From: an uncultured Alphaproteobacteria bacterium
GTDB taxonomy: Bacteria > Pseudomonadota > Alphaproteobacteria > Rhizobiales > Hyphomicrobiaceae
Reading direction: 5' to 3'
Assembly (NCBI GenBank): GCA_937950105.1
Contig: CALFEM010000266.1
Span: forward strand, 1-8,726
DNA length: 8,726 nucleotides
The notes under the pieces are model-generated. The model had not been told where the DNA came from. It made no database searches and worked only from the letters and a program-made list of their open reading frames with translations. The position numbers and the translations under genes were made by a program. Position 1 is the stretch's first letter. Each line of letters starts with the position of its first letter. This document shows, piece after piece, positions 1-6,513 of this stretch.

Positions 1-1
1 G

Positions 2-754
2 AAGCGTCCCGAGCCGCCCCTCGCCATGATGGCGATGTCGCTGTTCTATCTCGTGCTGTTCACGGCGCTGTGCGCTGTGCTGAGCTATGCGTCCGTCGCC
101 TTCGGCCTGCCGCTGCTCGACGCCGAGCTCGCCGCGCTCGATGCCCGTCTCGGGCTCGACTGGATGGCGCTGCTCACCTTCGTCGACGCTCACCCGCTGC
201 TGGCTCTCGCCCTGCAGATCGCCTACGCGGCGAGCCTGCCGCACGTGGCTCTGGCGGCCCTCGTGCTGTCGTTCAACGGCGACCATGATCGCCTGCGTCT
301 GTTCCTCGTGCTGTTCGCCGTCACCGGCGCCACCACCTGCGTCCTGTCCGGCCTGCTGCCGGCGGCGGGCGCCTTCGTCCATTACGCGCCGGCCGACCAT
401 CTCCGCGACGTGGTCGGCACCGATGCCGGCCTCTGGCACCTGACGCAGTTCAACGCGCTGCGCGACGGCACCATGACGGTGATCGACATCGCCCATGCCG
501 AGGGGCTGGTGACGTTCCCGTCGTTCCACACCGCGCTCGCCATCGTGTGCGGCTGGGCGACGTGGCGGGCGCGCTACGTGGCGTGGCCGTCGGCCCTGCT
601 GGCGGCATTCATCGTCGCCTCGACGCCGAGCATCGGCGGGCATCATTTCGTCGACATCTTCGCCGGCGCGGGGATAGCCTTCGCGGCGATCTGGCTGGCG
701 CAACGCCAGTGGGCACCGCGCGCCGTGCGCGAGACGGCACTCGCCAGCGGTTGA
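2..754 (+). CDS. PAP2 superfamily phosphatase-like membrane protein (5' partial)
   Basis: This is the C-terminal part of an integral membrane protein of the PAP2 (type 2 phosphatidic acid phosphatase) superfamily, probably of the AUR1/inositolphosphotransferase-like branch (PAP2_3). Such proteins remove or transfer phosphate from lipid or isoprenoid phosphates at the membrane. Counting from the ATG at 26, several hydrophobic segments are visible (about residues 5-30, 55-82, 92-115, 170-200, 208-225). The second PAP2 motif is PSFH at 165-168, and the third is the H-x3-D of GGHHFVD (H206, D210), which carries the nucleophilic histidine in this family. The frame is open to the first base of the window (KRPEPPLA before the first Met) and the ATG at 26 has no convincing ribosome site, so the true start is probably upstream and the gene is cut by the window edge. 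It converges on yebC with 46 bases between stops. The substrate cannot be read from the sequence. Confidence 0.8.
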   Translation, partial: KRPEPPLAMMAMSLFYLVLFTALCAVLSYASVAFGLPLLDAELAALDARLGLDWMALLTFVDAHPLLALALQIAYAASLPHVALAALVLSFNGDHDRLRLFLVLFAVTGATTCVLSGLLPAAGAFVHYAPADHLRDVVGTDAGLWHLTQFNALRDGTMTVIDIAHAEGLVTFPSFHTALAIVCGWATWRARYVAWPSALLAAFIVASTPSIGGHHFVDIFAGAGIAFAAIWLAQRQWAPRAVRETALASG

Positions 755-800
755 GGCGGCTGCGCGGCCTATCCTTCCCGCTGCCGCGTCGGGGCCCCGG

Positions 801-1550
801 TCAGGCGGCGGTAAGCTTGCGCATCACGTCGTCAGAGACCTCGAAGTTGGCGAAAACCGCCTGCACGTCGTCGTCGTCCTCGAGCGTGGCGATCATTTTC
901 ATGATCGAGCGCGCCTGATCCTCGTCGACCTGGGTCGAGAGGCTCGGCTTCCAGACGACCTTGGTGCTTTCGGCTTCGCCCAGCGCCTTCTCGAGCTCGC
1001 CGGCGACCGTGCCGAGGCTGTCGAAGCTGCAAATAATGACGTGGCCGTGCTCGTCCGAGACGACGTCGTCGGCGCCCGCCTCGATGGCCGCTTCGAGCAC
1101 CTTTTCCGCCGACCCGACGCCCGCCTTGTAGGTGATCTCGCCGACGTGGGCGAACATGTGCGAAACCGAGCCGGTCGAGCCGAGGTTGCCGCCGAACTTG
1201 GTGAAGGCTGCACGCACCGCGCCGCCGGTGCGGTTGCGGTTGTCGGTCAGCGCCTCGGCTATGACGGCGACGCCGCCCGGCGCGTAACCCTCGTAGCGGA
1301 TCGTCTCGTAGGCCTCGGTGTCGCCGCCCTGCGCCTTCTTGATGGCGCGCTCGATGTTGTCTTTCGGCATGTTCTCGGCGCGCGCCGCCTGGATGGCGAG
1401 GCGGAGGCGCGGGTTCATGCCCGGATCGGGCGAACCCATCTTGGCGGCGACGGTGATTTCGCGCCCGAGCTTGGCGAACATCTTGGCGCGGGCCGCATCG
1501 GCGCGACCCTTCTTGTGCATGATGTTCTTGAAGGCTGAATGGCCGGCCAT
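801..1550 (-). CDS. yebC: YebC/PmpR (TACO1) family protein
   Basis: The 249-residue product has the full YebC/TACO1 fold and the family's usual length. It opens with the hallmark [15 protein letters not shown], followed by the basic helix around residues 16-40, the [18 protein letters not shown] segment near 53-70, and the [12 protein letters not shown] core near 85-96. Members were long annotated as DNA-binding regulators; the mitochondrial relative TACO1 is a translational activator, and bacterial YebC has more recently been tied to translation, so the role is best stated as cytoplasmic regulator or translation factor. The start at 1550 is supported by the conserved N-terminus and by GGGAAA a few bases upstream. 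In many proteobacteria yebC precedes ruvC; here its upstream neighbour is a YmdB-type phosphoesterase gene 87 bases away, and downstream is a convergent PAP2 gene. A promoter-like pair lies in the 87-base gap, so it may be transcribed separately. Confidence 0.96.
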   Translation of the reverse strand: MAGHSAFKNIMHKKGRADAARAKMFAKLGREITVAAKMGSPDPGMNPRLRLAIQAARAENMPKDNIERAIKKAQGGDTEAYETIRYEGYAPGGVAVIAEALTDNRNRTGGAVRAAFTKFGGNLGSTGSVSHMFAHVGEITYKAGVGSAEKVLEAAIEAGADDVVSDEHGHVIICSFDSLGTVAGELEKALGEAESTKVVWKPSLSTQVDEDQARSIMKMIATLEDDDDVQAVFANFEVSDDVMRKLTAA

Positions 1551-1610
1551 GGATGTTTCCCGTCAGGCTCGCGCGGCGTGCGCACGGACAATCGATTTGT
1601 GAGTGCGGTT

Positions 1611-1641
1611 TCTATAGCTCGCGATACCGGGAGGCGGTCAA
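1611..1641 (-). promoter_or_regulatory. Candidate yebC promoter
   Basis: Reading the minus strand, TTGACC (1641-1636) is followed by CTATAG (1617-1612, spacer 18) or TATAGA (1616-1611, spacer 19). The -35 box overlaps the TGA stop of the upstream phosphoesterase gene, and transcription would begin about 55 bases before the yebC ATG. This is a visual match to a sigma-70-type promoter only, with a slightly long spacer. Confidence 0.4.
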
Positions 1642-2465
1642 GACGCCTGCCAGAACTCCGGCTCGATCGGCTTCAGCACACCGCCGACGCGCAATGCGCC
1701 GCACGCCCGCGCGAGGCCGTTCGCGTCGTCGATGTCGATGGCGAGGCCCGACAGCGTCGCCGGGCCGCCCGCCGGCTCGAACCGCCCGCGCGGGATCTTG
1801 GTGATGAAGCGCGTTATCGGCTCCTCGGTGTCCATGCCGAGAACAGAGTTGTAGTCGCCACACATGCCGGCGTCCGTCATGTAGGCGGTGCCGCGCGCCA
1901 GCACGCGCTCATCCGAGGTCGGCGTGTGCGTGTGCGTGCCCGCCATCCCGGAAATACGGCCATCGAGAAAATGCCCCAGCGCCTGCTTCTCGCTGGTCGC
2001 CTCGGCGTGGAAATCGACGAAAATGGCGTCCGCGCCTTCCTTGAGCCGGCAGGCAGTCAGCTCGGCATCGATCGCCCTGAACGGGCAATCGAGGTCCGTC
2101 ATGAAGACGCGACCCATGGCGTTGACGACCAGCACGTCGGCGCCGTTCTTCGCCCGATAGAGCCCGGCGCCGCGCCCGGGCGTACCCTTGGGAAAGTTGA
2201 TCGGCCGGATCAGGCGATCCTGGCGCTCGATGAAGACCAGCGTCTCCTTCTGGTCGAAGGCGTGGTTGCCGAGCGTCACCGCGTCGGCTCCGGCGTCGAT
2301 CAACTCCTCGACGATCTTCTCGGTGATGCCGAAGCCGCCGGCGGCGTTCTCGCCGTTGATGACGACGAAATCGAGCGCATAGCGCTTGATGAGACGCGGC
2401 AGGTGCTCCTGCACGGCCGTGCGGCCGCTGCGCCCGACGATATCGCCCAAGAAAAGAAACCGCAT
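1638..2465 (-). CDS. TIGR00282/YmdB-family metallophosphoesterase
   Basis: The 275-residue cytoplasmic protein matches the YmdB/TIGR00282 family of dimetal phosphoesterases; Bacillus subtilis YmdB hydrolyses 2',3'-cyclic nucleotides in vitro and affects biofilm and motility decisions. The metal ligands expected for the family are all visible: D8 in FLGDIVGR, E39-N40 in INGEN, N67-H68 in TLGNHAFD, H153 in VDFHAEATSEK, and H178/H180 in GTHTHTPTSDE. Length is normal and nothing is truncated. The ATG at 2465 lies one base past the fau stop codon (2467-2469), so the two genes are very probably co-transcribed and translationally coupled; no strong ribosome site of its own is visible. The reaction in this organism is inferred from family membership; a folate link is suggested only by adjacency. 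It should not be confused with E. coli YmdB, an unrelated macrodomain protein. Confidence 0.93.
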   Translation of the reverse strand: MRFLFLGDIVGRSGRTAVQEHLPRLIKRYALDFVVINGENAAGGFGITEKIVEELIDAGADAVTLGNHAFDQKETLVFIERQDRLIRPINFPKGTPGRGAGLYRAKNGADVLVVNAMGRVFMTDLDCPFRAIDAELTACRLKEGADAIFVDFHAEATSEKQALGHFLDGRISGMAGTHTHTPTSDERVLARGTAYMTDAGMCGDYNSVLGMDTEEPITRFITKIPRGRFEPAGGPATLSGLAIDIDDANGLARACGALRVGGVLKPIEPEFWQAS

Positions 2466-2466
2466 T

Positions 2467-3078
2467 CTAAGCTCGATTCGGCCCGCACCTGATCGGACCG
2501 GATGGCGTCAGCACCCAGTCGAGGGGCTCGTCATAATCGAGATGGGGAACGGCGTCGACCTCCAACTCGTCGTAGGCGAGGCCGATGGCGATGACCGGCT
2601 TGATGGCGCGAACCTTGGCGAGGCTGCGGTCGTAGAACCCGCCGCCATAGCCAAGCCGCCAGCCGTGACGGTCGAACGCCAGCAGCGATGCGAGCACCAC
2701 ATCCGGGAACAGCTCCGGTGCCTCCGGCAGCGGCTCGCGGATGCCCCACATCTTCTCGGCCAGTGCATCCCCCTCGCGGTAGCGGCGGAAGATCAGCGGG
2801 CGGCCCTTGCCGTCCATGGCCGGCAGCGCGACCTCGTACCCCTCGGCCCACAGCCGCCGCATCAGCGGCATCGGGTCGATCTCGTCGCCGATCGCGGAAA
2901 AGGTCGAGACGACGGCACCGGGGGGCGGGCTGGCGAAACCGATGCCATGGGCGGCGATAGCTTCGGCAACGTGCTTGCCCTGCGCTTCGAATGCAGCTTG
3001 CCGCACCTGCTTCATTCGCGCACGAAGCTGCTTCTTATCGGCGGTGACGGCGGCGGCGTGGTCCGGGGTGTCTGTCAT
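2467..3078 (-). CDS. fau: 5-formyltetrahydrofolate cyclo-ligase
   Basis: The 203-residue product is a 5-formyltetrahydrofolate cyclo-ligase (MTHFS/YgfA), which uses ATP to convert 5-formyl-THF to 5,10-methenyl-THF and so returns this folate to the one-carbon pool in the cytoplasm. It has the N-terminal basic helix KKQLRARMKQVRQ (15-27), the YEVALPAMDGKG segment (81-92) and the family signature GYGGGFYDRSL (143-153). I chose the ATG at 3078 because the family homology begins just after it; the frame is open up to 3171, but the extra 31 residues are low-complexity and lie in the 6S-fau gap. There is no clear Shine-Dalgarno before 3078. The position directly downstream of 6S RNA and zapA is the conserved proteobacterial arrangement, and ymdB follows after a single base. 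Confidence 0.95.
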   Translation of the reverse strand: MTDTPDHAAAVTADKKQLRARMKQVRQAAFEAQGKHVAEAIAAHGIGFASPPPGAVVSTFSAIGDEIDPMPLMRRLWAEGYEVALPAMDGKGRPLIFRRYREGDALAEKMWGIREPLPEAPELFPDVVLASLLAFDRHGWRLGYGGGFYDRSLAKVRAIKPVIAIGLAYDELEVDAVPHLDYDEPLDWVLTPSGPIRCGPNRA

Positions 3079-3468
3079 AGCCGCATAATGCGCGACGCGG
3101 GCAGCGGTGTCGAATGCGCCGAGGCCGCCGGCTCCGGGCCCGGTCGACAGCGGCGTGCGATCAGCGCGCACGCTGCTCGGCGTGAATTCAAGTGCCGCGG
3201 TGGCCGTTGGAACGTTTTGATCTCGCCGGGTCCCTACAAAAGTAAGGTGGGCGCCGTATGTCCGGGACCACGGTCCCGGTCAGGGACAGCTCCCTGGCAG
3301 ATCTTATAGGCCCTGGAGATTCGTTTGTTCCTGACGCACCCCGCAGCGAAGCGAATGTAGGCGTTCGCGCGCCGGAAATCCACGGCTGCGGCGACATTTC
3401 CCGCGATTGTTGGTGAAGCGGCGAGCACCGAGGAGGCGACATGGCCCGGGACGGTCGCAATACAGCCC
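3079..3468. other. zapA-fau intergenic region containing 6S RNA
   Basis: This 390-base stretch has no credible protein gene. Its core (about 3228-3372) is the 6S RNA on the minus strand. The part between zapA and the RNA (3373-3468) shows no convincing promoter, though one would be expected there. The part between the RNA and fau (3079-3227) has no obvious T-rich terminator, so read-through from 6S into fau is plausible, as known in E. coli. Confidence 0.6.
3228..3372 (-). ncRNA. ssrS: 6S RNA (ends approximate)
   Basis: A non-coding RNA of about 130-160 nucleotides that mimics an open promoter and binds the sigma-70 RNA polymerase holoenzyme in stationary phase. Support comes from place and shape. 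It lies between zapA and fau, on their strand, which is the conserved ssrS locus. On the minus strand the sequence runs from a GTGCGTCAGG block through GGGAGCTGTCCC to ACGGCGCCCACCTTAC, which resembles what I remember of alphaproteobacterial 6S. Structure fits: CCTACA (3361-3356) pairs perfectly with TGTAGG (3238-3233), GGTG can pair with CACC just inside, and the apical half holds two perfect inverted repeats (3262-3279 and 3281-3296). The exact ends are not visible, so the coordinates are an estimate around the outer pairing. A covariance search with the Rfam 6S model would settle the identity and ends. Confidence 0.85.
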
Positions 3469-3768
3469 TCAGGCCGATTTGGCCTGCGCCTGCCCGGTCT
3501 GCGCGACGGGCTCGGTCAGCTGGCGCAGCATCTCGGTCGCTTCCTCGATCTGCACTTCGAGCGCCTTGCGCGTGTCCCAGAGTTCGTCGGCGATGAGCAG
3601 CGAGGTCATCAGCAGCAGGCGGTCGTAGCCGACCTGACCGAACTCGAGCGTCAGCTGCTCGACCCGCTCCTTGACGTGGGCAGCAAGCTCGATCAGGCGC
3701 TCCTCCTCGCCGTCGTCGCAAGCGAGACGGTAGGTGCGTCCATTGAGTGTGACCGAAACCTGCCCCAT
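3469..3768 (-). CDS. zapA: Cell division protein ZapA
   Basis: The 99-residue product is ZapA, a small cytoplasmic protein that binds FtsZ and promotes bundling of protofilaments in the Z-ring. The N-terminal ZapA domain is clear: MGQVSVTLNGRTYRLACDDGEEERL (first 25 residues), the LAAHVKERV helix after it, and the long C-terminal coiled-coil helix with LLLMTSLLIADELWD at about 50-64. Length is typical. The ATG at 3768 follows a GGGG-rich ribosome site. The gene comes 35 bases after a small coiled-coil gene, likely in the same transcript, and is followed by 6S RNA and fau, the classical order in proteobacteria. The tail QTGQAQAKSA is polar and probably disordered. Confidence 0.95.
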   Translation of the reverse strand: MGQVSVTLNGRTYRLACDDGEEERLIELAAHVKERVEQLTLEFGQVGYDRLLLMTSLLIADELWDTRKALEVQIEEATEMLRQLTEPVAQTGQAQAKSA

Positions 3769-3803
3769 TTCCCCGTCCGGTTTTGCGCGGCGAATCAGTG
3801 CCG

Positions 3804-4091
3804 TCAGCCCTGATCCTCGATCAGGTTATGCAGGGAGTCGATCACCCAATCAATTCTGTTCACCACCAGATCCTGGCTGCGCTTCAGCTTGGTGATCTGC
3901 TGCTGGGCGGCGGCGAGCTGGCGCCGCAGCTCAGCGCATTCGCTTTCGAGCGCCGCCACGCGATCGGCCGGCTTTTCCGGCGCCGCCACCGGGCGCTGGC
4001 GCTTGGCCGCCGGCGCCGCAGCCGGCTTGCGGGCCGCCGAGGGGGCTTTCCCGGCCTTCGGAGGCTTCTTGACTTTGGCCCGCTCTGCCAT
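3804..4091 (-). CDS. Small coiled-coil protein upstream of zapA (hypothetical)
   Basis: The 95-residue product is not one I can name with certainty. Residues 1-40 are rich in Lys, Ala and Pro and are probably disordered and basic. Residues about 43-73 form a heptad-like coiled coil (RVAALESECAELRRQLAAAQ and onwards). The end, VVNRIDWVIDSLHNLIEDQG, is amphipathic and looks conserved. In Hyphomicrobiales a short coiled-coil protein, often annotated DUF4164, sits directly upstream of zapA; this gene has the right place and size but I cannot confirm the family. By context it may act with ZapA at the Z-ring, much as the coiled-coil ZapB partners ZapA in gammaproteobacteria; that is inference. The ATG at 4091 follows GACGGGAC. 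It is the first gene of the minus-strand series, about 150 bases after a good promoter match. Confidence 0.75.
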   Translation of the reverse strand: MAERAKVKKPPKAGKAPSAARKPAAAPAAKRQRPVAAPEKPADRVAALESECAELRRQLAAAQQQITKLKRSQDLVVNRIDWVIDSLHNLIEDQG

Positions 4092-4248
4092 GCGCGTTCG
4101 TCCCGTCTTTCAGTCGCTCATTGTCGCCCACGGTCGAACAGGGGCCATGCTTCAACGCACGCTCGGCCCCACGACGGCGGGCCTGGAACAATCCGACTCG
4201 TAACCGCGCGGGGCGGAGGGCGAGACTCGCACGTGGCGCCCTGTGAAA

Positions 4249-4278
4249 AGCATAGGAGCGCCTTTTGCGCCGCGTCAA
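4249..4278 (-). promoter_or_regulatory. Candidate promoter of the coiled-coil/zapA series
   Basis: On the minus strand TTGACG (4278-4273) is followed after 18 bases by TATGCT (4254-4249). Both boxes are close to the sigma-70-type consensus and are A/T-rich against a GC-rich background. Transcription would start near 4242 and give a leader of about 150 bases before the ATG at 4091. Confidence 0.6.
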
Positions 4279-4356
4279 TTGAAGAACCTCGTCCAGCACG
4301 GCGCCAATCGTTTGCCGCCTGCGACCTTGCGACAGCTTTTTTGCAGGTGTGTCTCA

Positions 4357-4386
4357 TTGACATAGGCCCCCGCCGCCAAGTTAATG
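4357..4386 (+). promoter_or_regulatory. Candidate gap promoter
   Basis: A perfect TTGACA (4357-4362) is followed by GTTAAT (4380-4385, spacer 17) or TTAATG (4381-4386, spacer 18). Transcription would start near 4393, leaving a leader of about 158 bases before the gap ATG. The -35 is the strongest in the region; the -10 is only fair. A dyad overlaps the -10 box. Confidence 0.55.
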
Positions 4387-4389
4387 GCG
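4374..4389. promoter_or_regulatory. Operator-like dyad over the gap -10 box
   Basis: CGCCA (4374-4378) and TGGCG (4385-4389) form a perfect inverted repeat around six A/T-rich bases that contain the candidate -10 box. A regulator bound here would cover the promoter. Five-base arms arise easily by chance in GC-rich DNA, and no known regulator motif was recognised. Confidence 0.3.
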
Positions 4390-4550
4390 CCCGCCCGCCA
4401 GCGTCCCGAGTTTTGGGCCGAGGTTTGGGGGCCAAGAGAGACGCGCCCGTCGGAGGCGCGCGCTGCCGCCGCGGCTCAGTCGCGCGGTCCCCTGCCCGAG
4501 CGCCCCACCCTCGTTCGCCAACATAATTTTCCACTGGGAGATCACGAGCC

Positions 4551-5558
4551 ATGGCAGTCAAGGTCGCAATCAACGGATTTGGTCGCATCGGCCGCAACGT
4601 GCTGCGCGCGATCGTCGAAAGCGGCCGCACCGACGTGCAGGTGGTCGCCATCAACGATCTCGGCCCGGTCGAGACCAACGCTCACCTGATGCGGTTCGAT
4701 TCGGTGCATGGCCGCTTCCCCGGCAAGGTCACCGTTTCGGGTGACAGCATCGACGTCGGCACCGGCCCGATCAAGGTGACGGCCATCAAGAACCCGGCCG
4801 AGTTGCCGCACAAGGAGCTCGGCGTCGACATCGCCATGGAGTGCACCGGCATCTTCACGGCGCGCGACAAGGCCAAGATGCACCTCGACGCCGGCGCCAA
4901 GCGCGTGCTCGTCTCGGCGCCCGCCGACGGCGCCGACCTGACGGTCGTCTATGGCGTCAACCACAGCGCGCTGACCAAGGACCACCTGGTGGTCTCGAAC
5001 GCCTCGTGCACGACCAACTGCCTCGCCCCCGTCGCCAAGGTGCTGAACGACCTCGTCGGCATCGACAAGGGCTTCATGACCACCATCCACTCCTACACCG
5101 GCGACCAGCCGACGCTCGACACCATGCACAAGGACCTCTATCGCGCCCGCGCCGCGGCCATGAGCATGATCCCGACCTCGACGGGCGCGGCGAAGGCCGT
5201 CGGCCTCGTGCTGCCGGCGCTCAACGGCCGCCTCGACGGCACCGCCATCCGCGTGCCGACCCCGAACGTCTCGGTCGTCGACTTCAAGTTCATCGCCAAG
5301 CGCGAGACCACCAAGGACGAGATCAACAAGGCCATCATGGCGGCCGCCAACGGCCCGCTGAAGGGCGTGCTCGGCTACACCGAGCTGCCGAACGTGTCGA
5401 TGGACTTCAACCACGACGCCCACTCGTCGATCTTCCACATCGACCAGACCAAGGTGATGGACGGCAACCTCGTGCGCGTCATGAGCTGGTACGACAACGA
5501 GTGGGGCTTCTCGAACCGCATGAACGACACCGCCGTCGCCATGGCCAAGCTGATCTGA
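4551..5558 (+). CDS. gap: Glyceraldehyde-3-phosphate dehydrogenase, type I
   Basis: The 335-residue enzyme converts glyceraldehyde 3-phosphate, NAD and phosphate to 1,3-bisphosphoglycerate in the cytoplasm. The Rossmann start [11 protein letters not shown] (5-15) and the VVAINDLG stretch (31-38), whose Asp36 fits NAD preference, are present. The catalytic motif [12 protein letters not shown] places the nucleophile at Cys153, with the partner His180 in [10 protein letters not shown]. The C-terminal [13 protein letters not shown] is intact and the length is normal. Start: GGGAG ends 10 bases before the ATG at 4551, and the conserved N-terminus begins there. It has its own promoter candidate and is closed by a strong intrinsic terminator (5595-5628). 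Homologues in this order usually serve glycolysis and gluconeogenesis, and in autotrophs the Calvin cycle; which applies cannot be told here. Next on the same strand is psiE rather than the pgk commonly found there. Confidence 0.98.
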   Translation: MAVKVAINGFGRIGRNVLRAIVESGRTDVQVVAINDLGPVETNAHLMRFDSVHGRFPGKVTVSGDSIDVGTGPIKVTAIKNPAELPHKELGVDIAMECTGIFTARDKAKMHLDAGAKRVLVSAPADGADLTVVYGVNHSALTKDHLVVSNASCTTNCLAPVAKVLNDLVGIDKGFMTTIHSYTGDQPTLDTMHKDLYRARAAAMSMIPTSTGAAKAVGLVLPALNGRLDGTAIRVPTPNVSVVDFKFIAKRETTKDEINKAIMAAANGPLKGVLGYTELPNVSMDFNHDAHSSIFHIDQTKVMDGNLVRVMSWYDNEWGFSNRMNDTAVAMAKLI

Positions 5559-5594
5559 TCCAGACCAGAGCGTCAGCAGCACCAAAGAACGACG

Positions 5595-5628
5595 GGCCGC
5601 GCCGGACTGATGTCTGGCGCGGCCTTTT
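5595..5628 (+). terminator. Intrinsic terminator after gap
   Basis: A 13-bp stem (5595-5607 with 5612-5624, one G-T wobble), a TGAT loop and a following TTTT (5625-5628) form a textbook rho-independent terminator 36 bases after the gap stop. It argues that most gap transcripts end before psiE. Confidence 0.9.
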
Positions 5629-5708
5629 CATTGGCCGGGCGCCGACCTACCATCGCACGACAAGCACCAGCGCCGGGCAACGTGCGCGACCCGAAAGGCA
5701 GCAGCTCC

Positions 5709-6203
5709 ATGCCGACACCCGAACACCACACCAAGCAGCTCACCGAGCGCCTGCACACGACCATCGAGCCGGTCGGCAATTTCCTCAGCGAGCTGTTCCA
5801 CCTGATCGGCCTGTTCGCCATCGGCGCGGCAACGGTGTGGGCCGCGGTAGCGTTCTTCATCCAGTTGATGGCCAAGCACCACGCCTCGATCGAGGACCTG
5901 CTGCTGCTGTTCATCTACCTCGAGATCGGCTCGATGGTCGGCATCTACTTCAAGACCAACCGCATGCCGCTGCGGTTCCTGATCTACATCGGCATCACCG
6001 CGCTGACCCGCCACCTCATCGGCTGGGTCAACCACGAGCCGAAGCCCGACATGGGCGTCATCATCCTGTCGGCCGGCATCCTGATCCTGGCGCTGTCGGT
6101 GCTCGTCATTCGCTTCGCGTCGTACAAGTACCCGTCCGGCGTCCCCCTAGGCGAGACGGGTGAGCTGACCGACACCGACATGGCGACAAAGAAGAAGGCG
6201 TAG
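5709..6203 (+). CDS. PsiE-family membrane protein
   Basis: The 164-residue product belongs to the PsiE (phosphate-starvation-inducible) family, inner-membrane proteins of unknown biochemical function; E. coli psiE responds to PhoB and cAMP-CRP. Four membrane segments are visible at about residues 31-53, 62-81, 88-106 and 114-135. The family core is clear: FIYLEIGSMVGIYFK (68-82) followed by MPLRFLIYIGITALTRHLIG (86-105), which closely parallels E. coli PsiE (FLYFEFIALIVKYF and PLRYFVYIGITAIVR). The tail is hydrophilic and ends in KKKA. I chose the ATG at 5709, after AAAGG; the open frame reaches an ATG at 5610, but that codon lies in the loop region of the gap terminator. No pho box was recognised upstream. 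The gene sits between gap and the aldolase, so any functional link to them is only positional. Confidence 0.87.
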   Translation: MPTPEHHTKQLTERLHTTIEPVGNFLSELFHLIGLFAIGAATVWAAVAFFIQLMAKHHASIEDLLLLFIYLEIGSMVGIYFKTNRMPLRFLIYIGITALTRHLIGWVNHEPKPDMGVIILSAGILILALSVLVIRFASYKYPSGVPLGETGELTDTDMATKKKA

Positions 6204-6513
6204 GCGCGGGCCCAGCTCCACGCGCCTCCCGGTCGCGCCCTCCGCTGGGTGTGGTCAGGCCTGTATTGTCCTGAACCAAGGTTCCCCACAGCTATTCACG
6301 GTACGGGCAGAACCCTGCTTTCGGCCGCCTTGGCAGCGCCCTCACCCGGCAGTACGAACGCGTGCGCGACACGCGCCGGCCCGCCGACGGGTCCGGCCGA
6401 TGTTTGCTCGCGCTTGCGCCTGTGACCAATTCCGATGCGGTCCGGCCCCCGCCGCCTGCCGACAGGCGGCTCCCGGCTCAACGGCCCGCTCGCCACAACG
6501 AGAGGACAACCCC
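6204..6513. other. psiE-aldolase intergenic region
   Basis: This 310-base gap holds no gene I can support. Directly after the psiE stop is a hairpin with 7-bp arms (6202-6208 with 6221-6227) but no T-run, so at best a weak terminator. A small dyad GAACC-AA-GGTTC lies near 6273-6284, downstream of TTGTCC, and may mark a promoter or operator for the aldolase gene; no convincing -10 box goes with it. A GC-rich hairpin sits near 6377-6399. The final bases carry AGAGGA (6501-6506), a good ribosome site for the aldolase start. Confidence 0.5.

Larger units (their letters stand above)
4092..4550. other. Divergent regulatory region between the zapA series and gap
   Basis: This 459-base gap separates two divergent transcription units and has no gene I can support. 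It holds a minus-strand promoter match (4249-4278), a plus-strand one (4357-4386) with an overlapping dyad, and a 6-bp hairpin in the presumed gap leader (CGCGCC 4442-4447 with GGCGCG 4455-4460). In related genomes transketolase often lies here; no remnant of it is visible. Confidence 0.6.

Noticed and set aside
1539..2492. 317-residue frame opposite the phosphoesterase gene
   Set aside because: Antisense shadow of a gene whose metal-binding motifs are all intact on the other strand.
3188..3721. 177-residue minus-strand frame across zapA and the 6S RNA
   Set aside because: Overlaps zapA out of frame and the structured RNA; no homology visible.
4522..4527. CATAAT as the -10 box of gap
   Set aside because: No -35 at proper spacing, and transcription would start only about 17 bases before the ATG, inside the ribosome site.
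4542..5585. 347-residue open frame antisense to gap
   Set aside because: It is the complement of a clear gap gene in GC-rich DNA, with a repetitive Val/Asp/His/Arg-rich product and no domain.
4841..6163. 440-residue frame overlapping gap and psiE on the + strand
   Set aside because: Arg/His/Pro-rich out-of-frame reading of two well-supported genes and the terminator between them.
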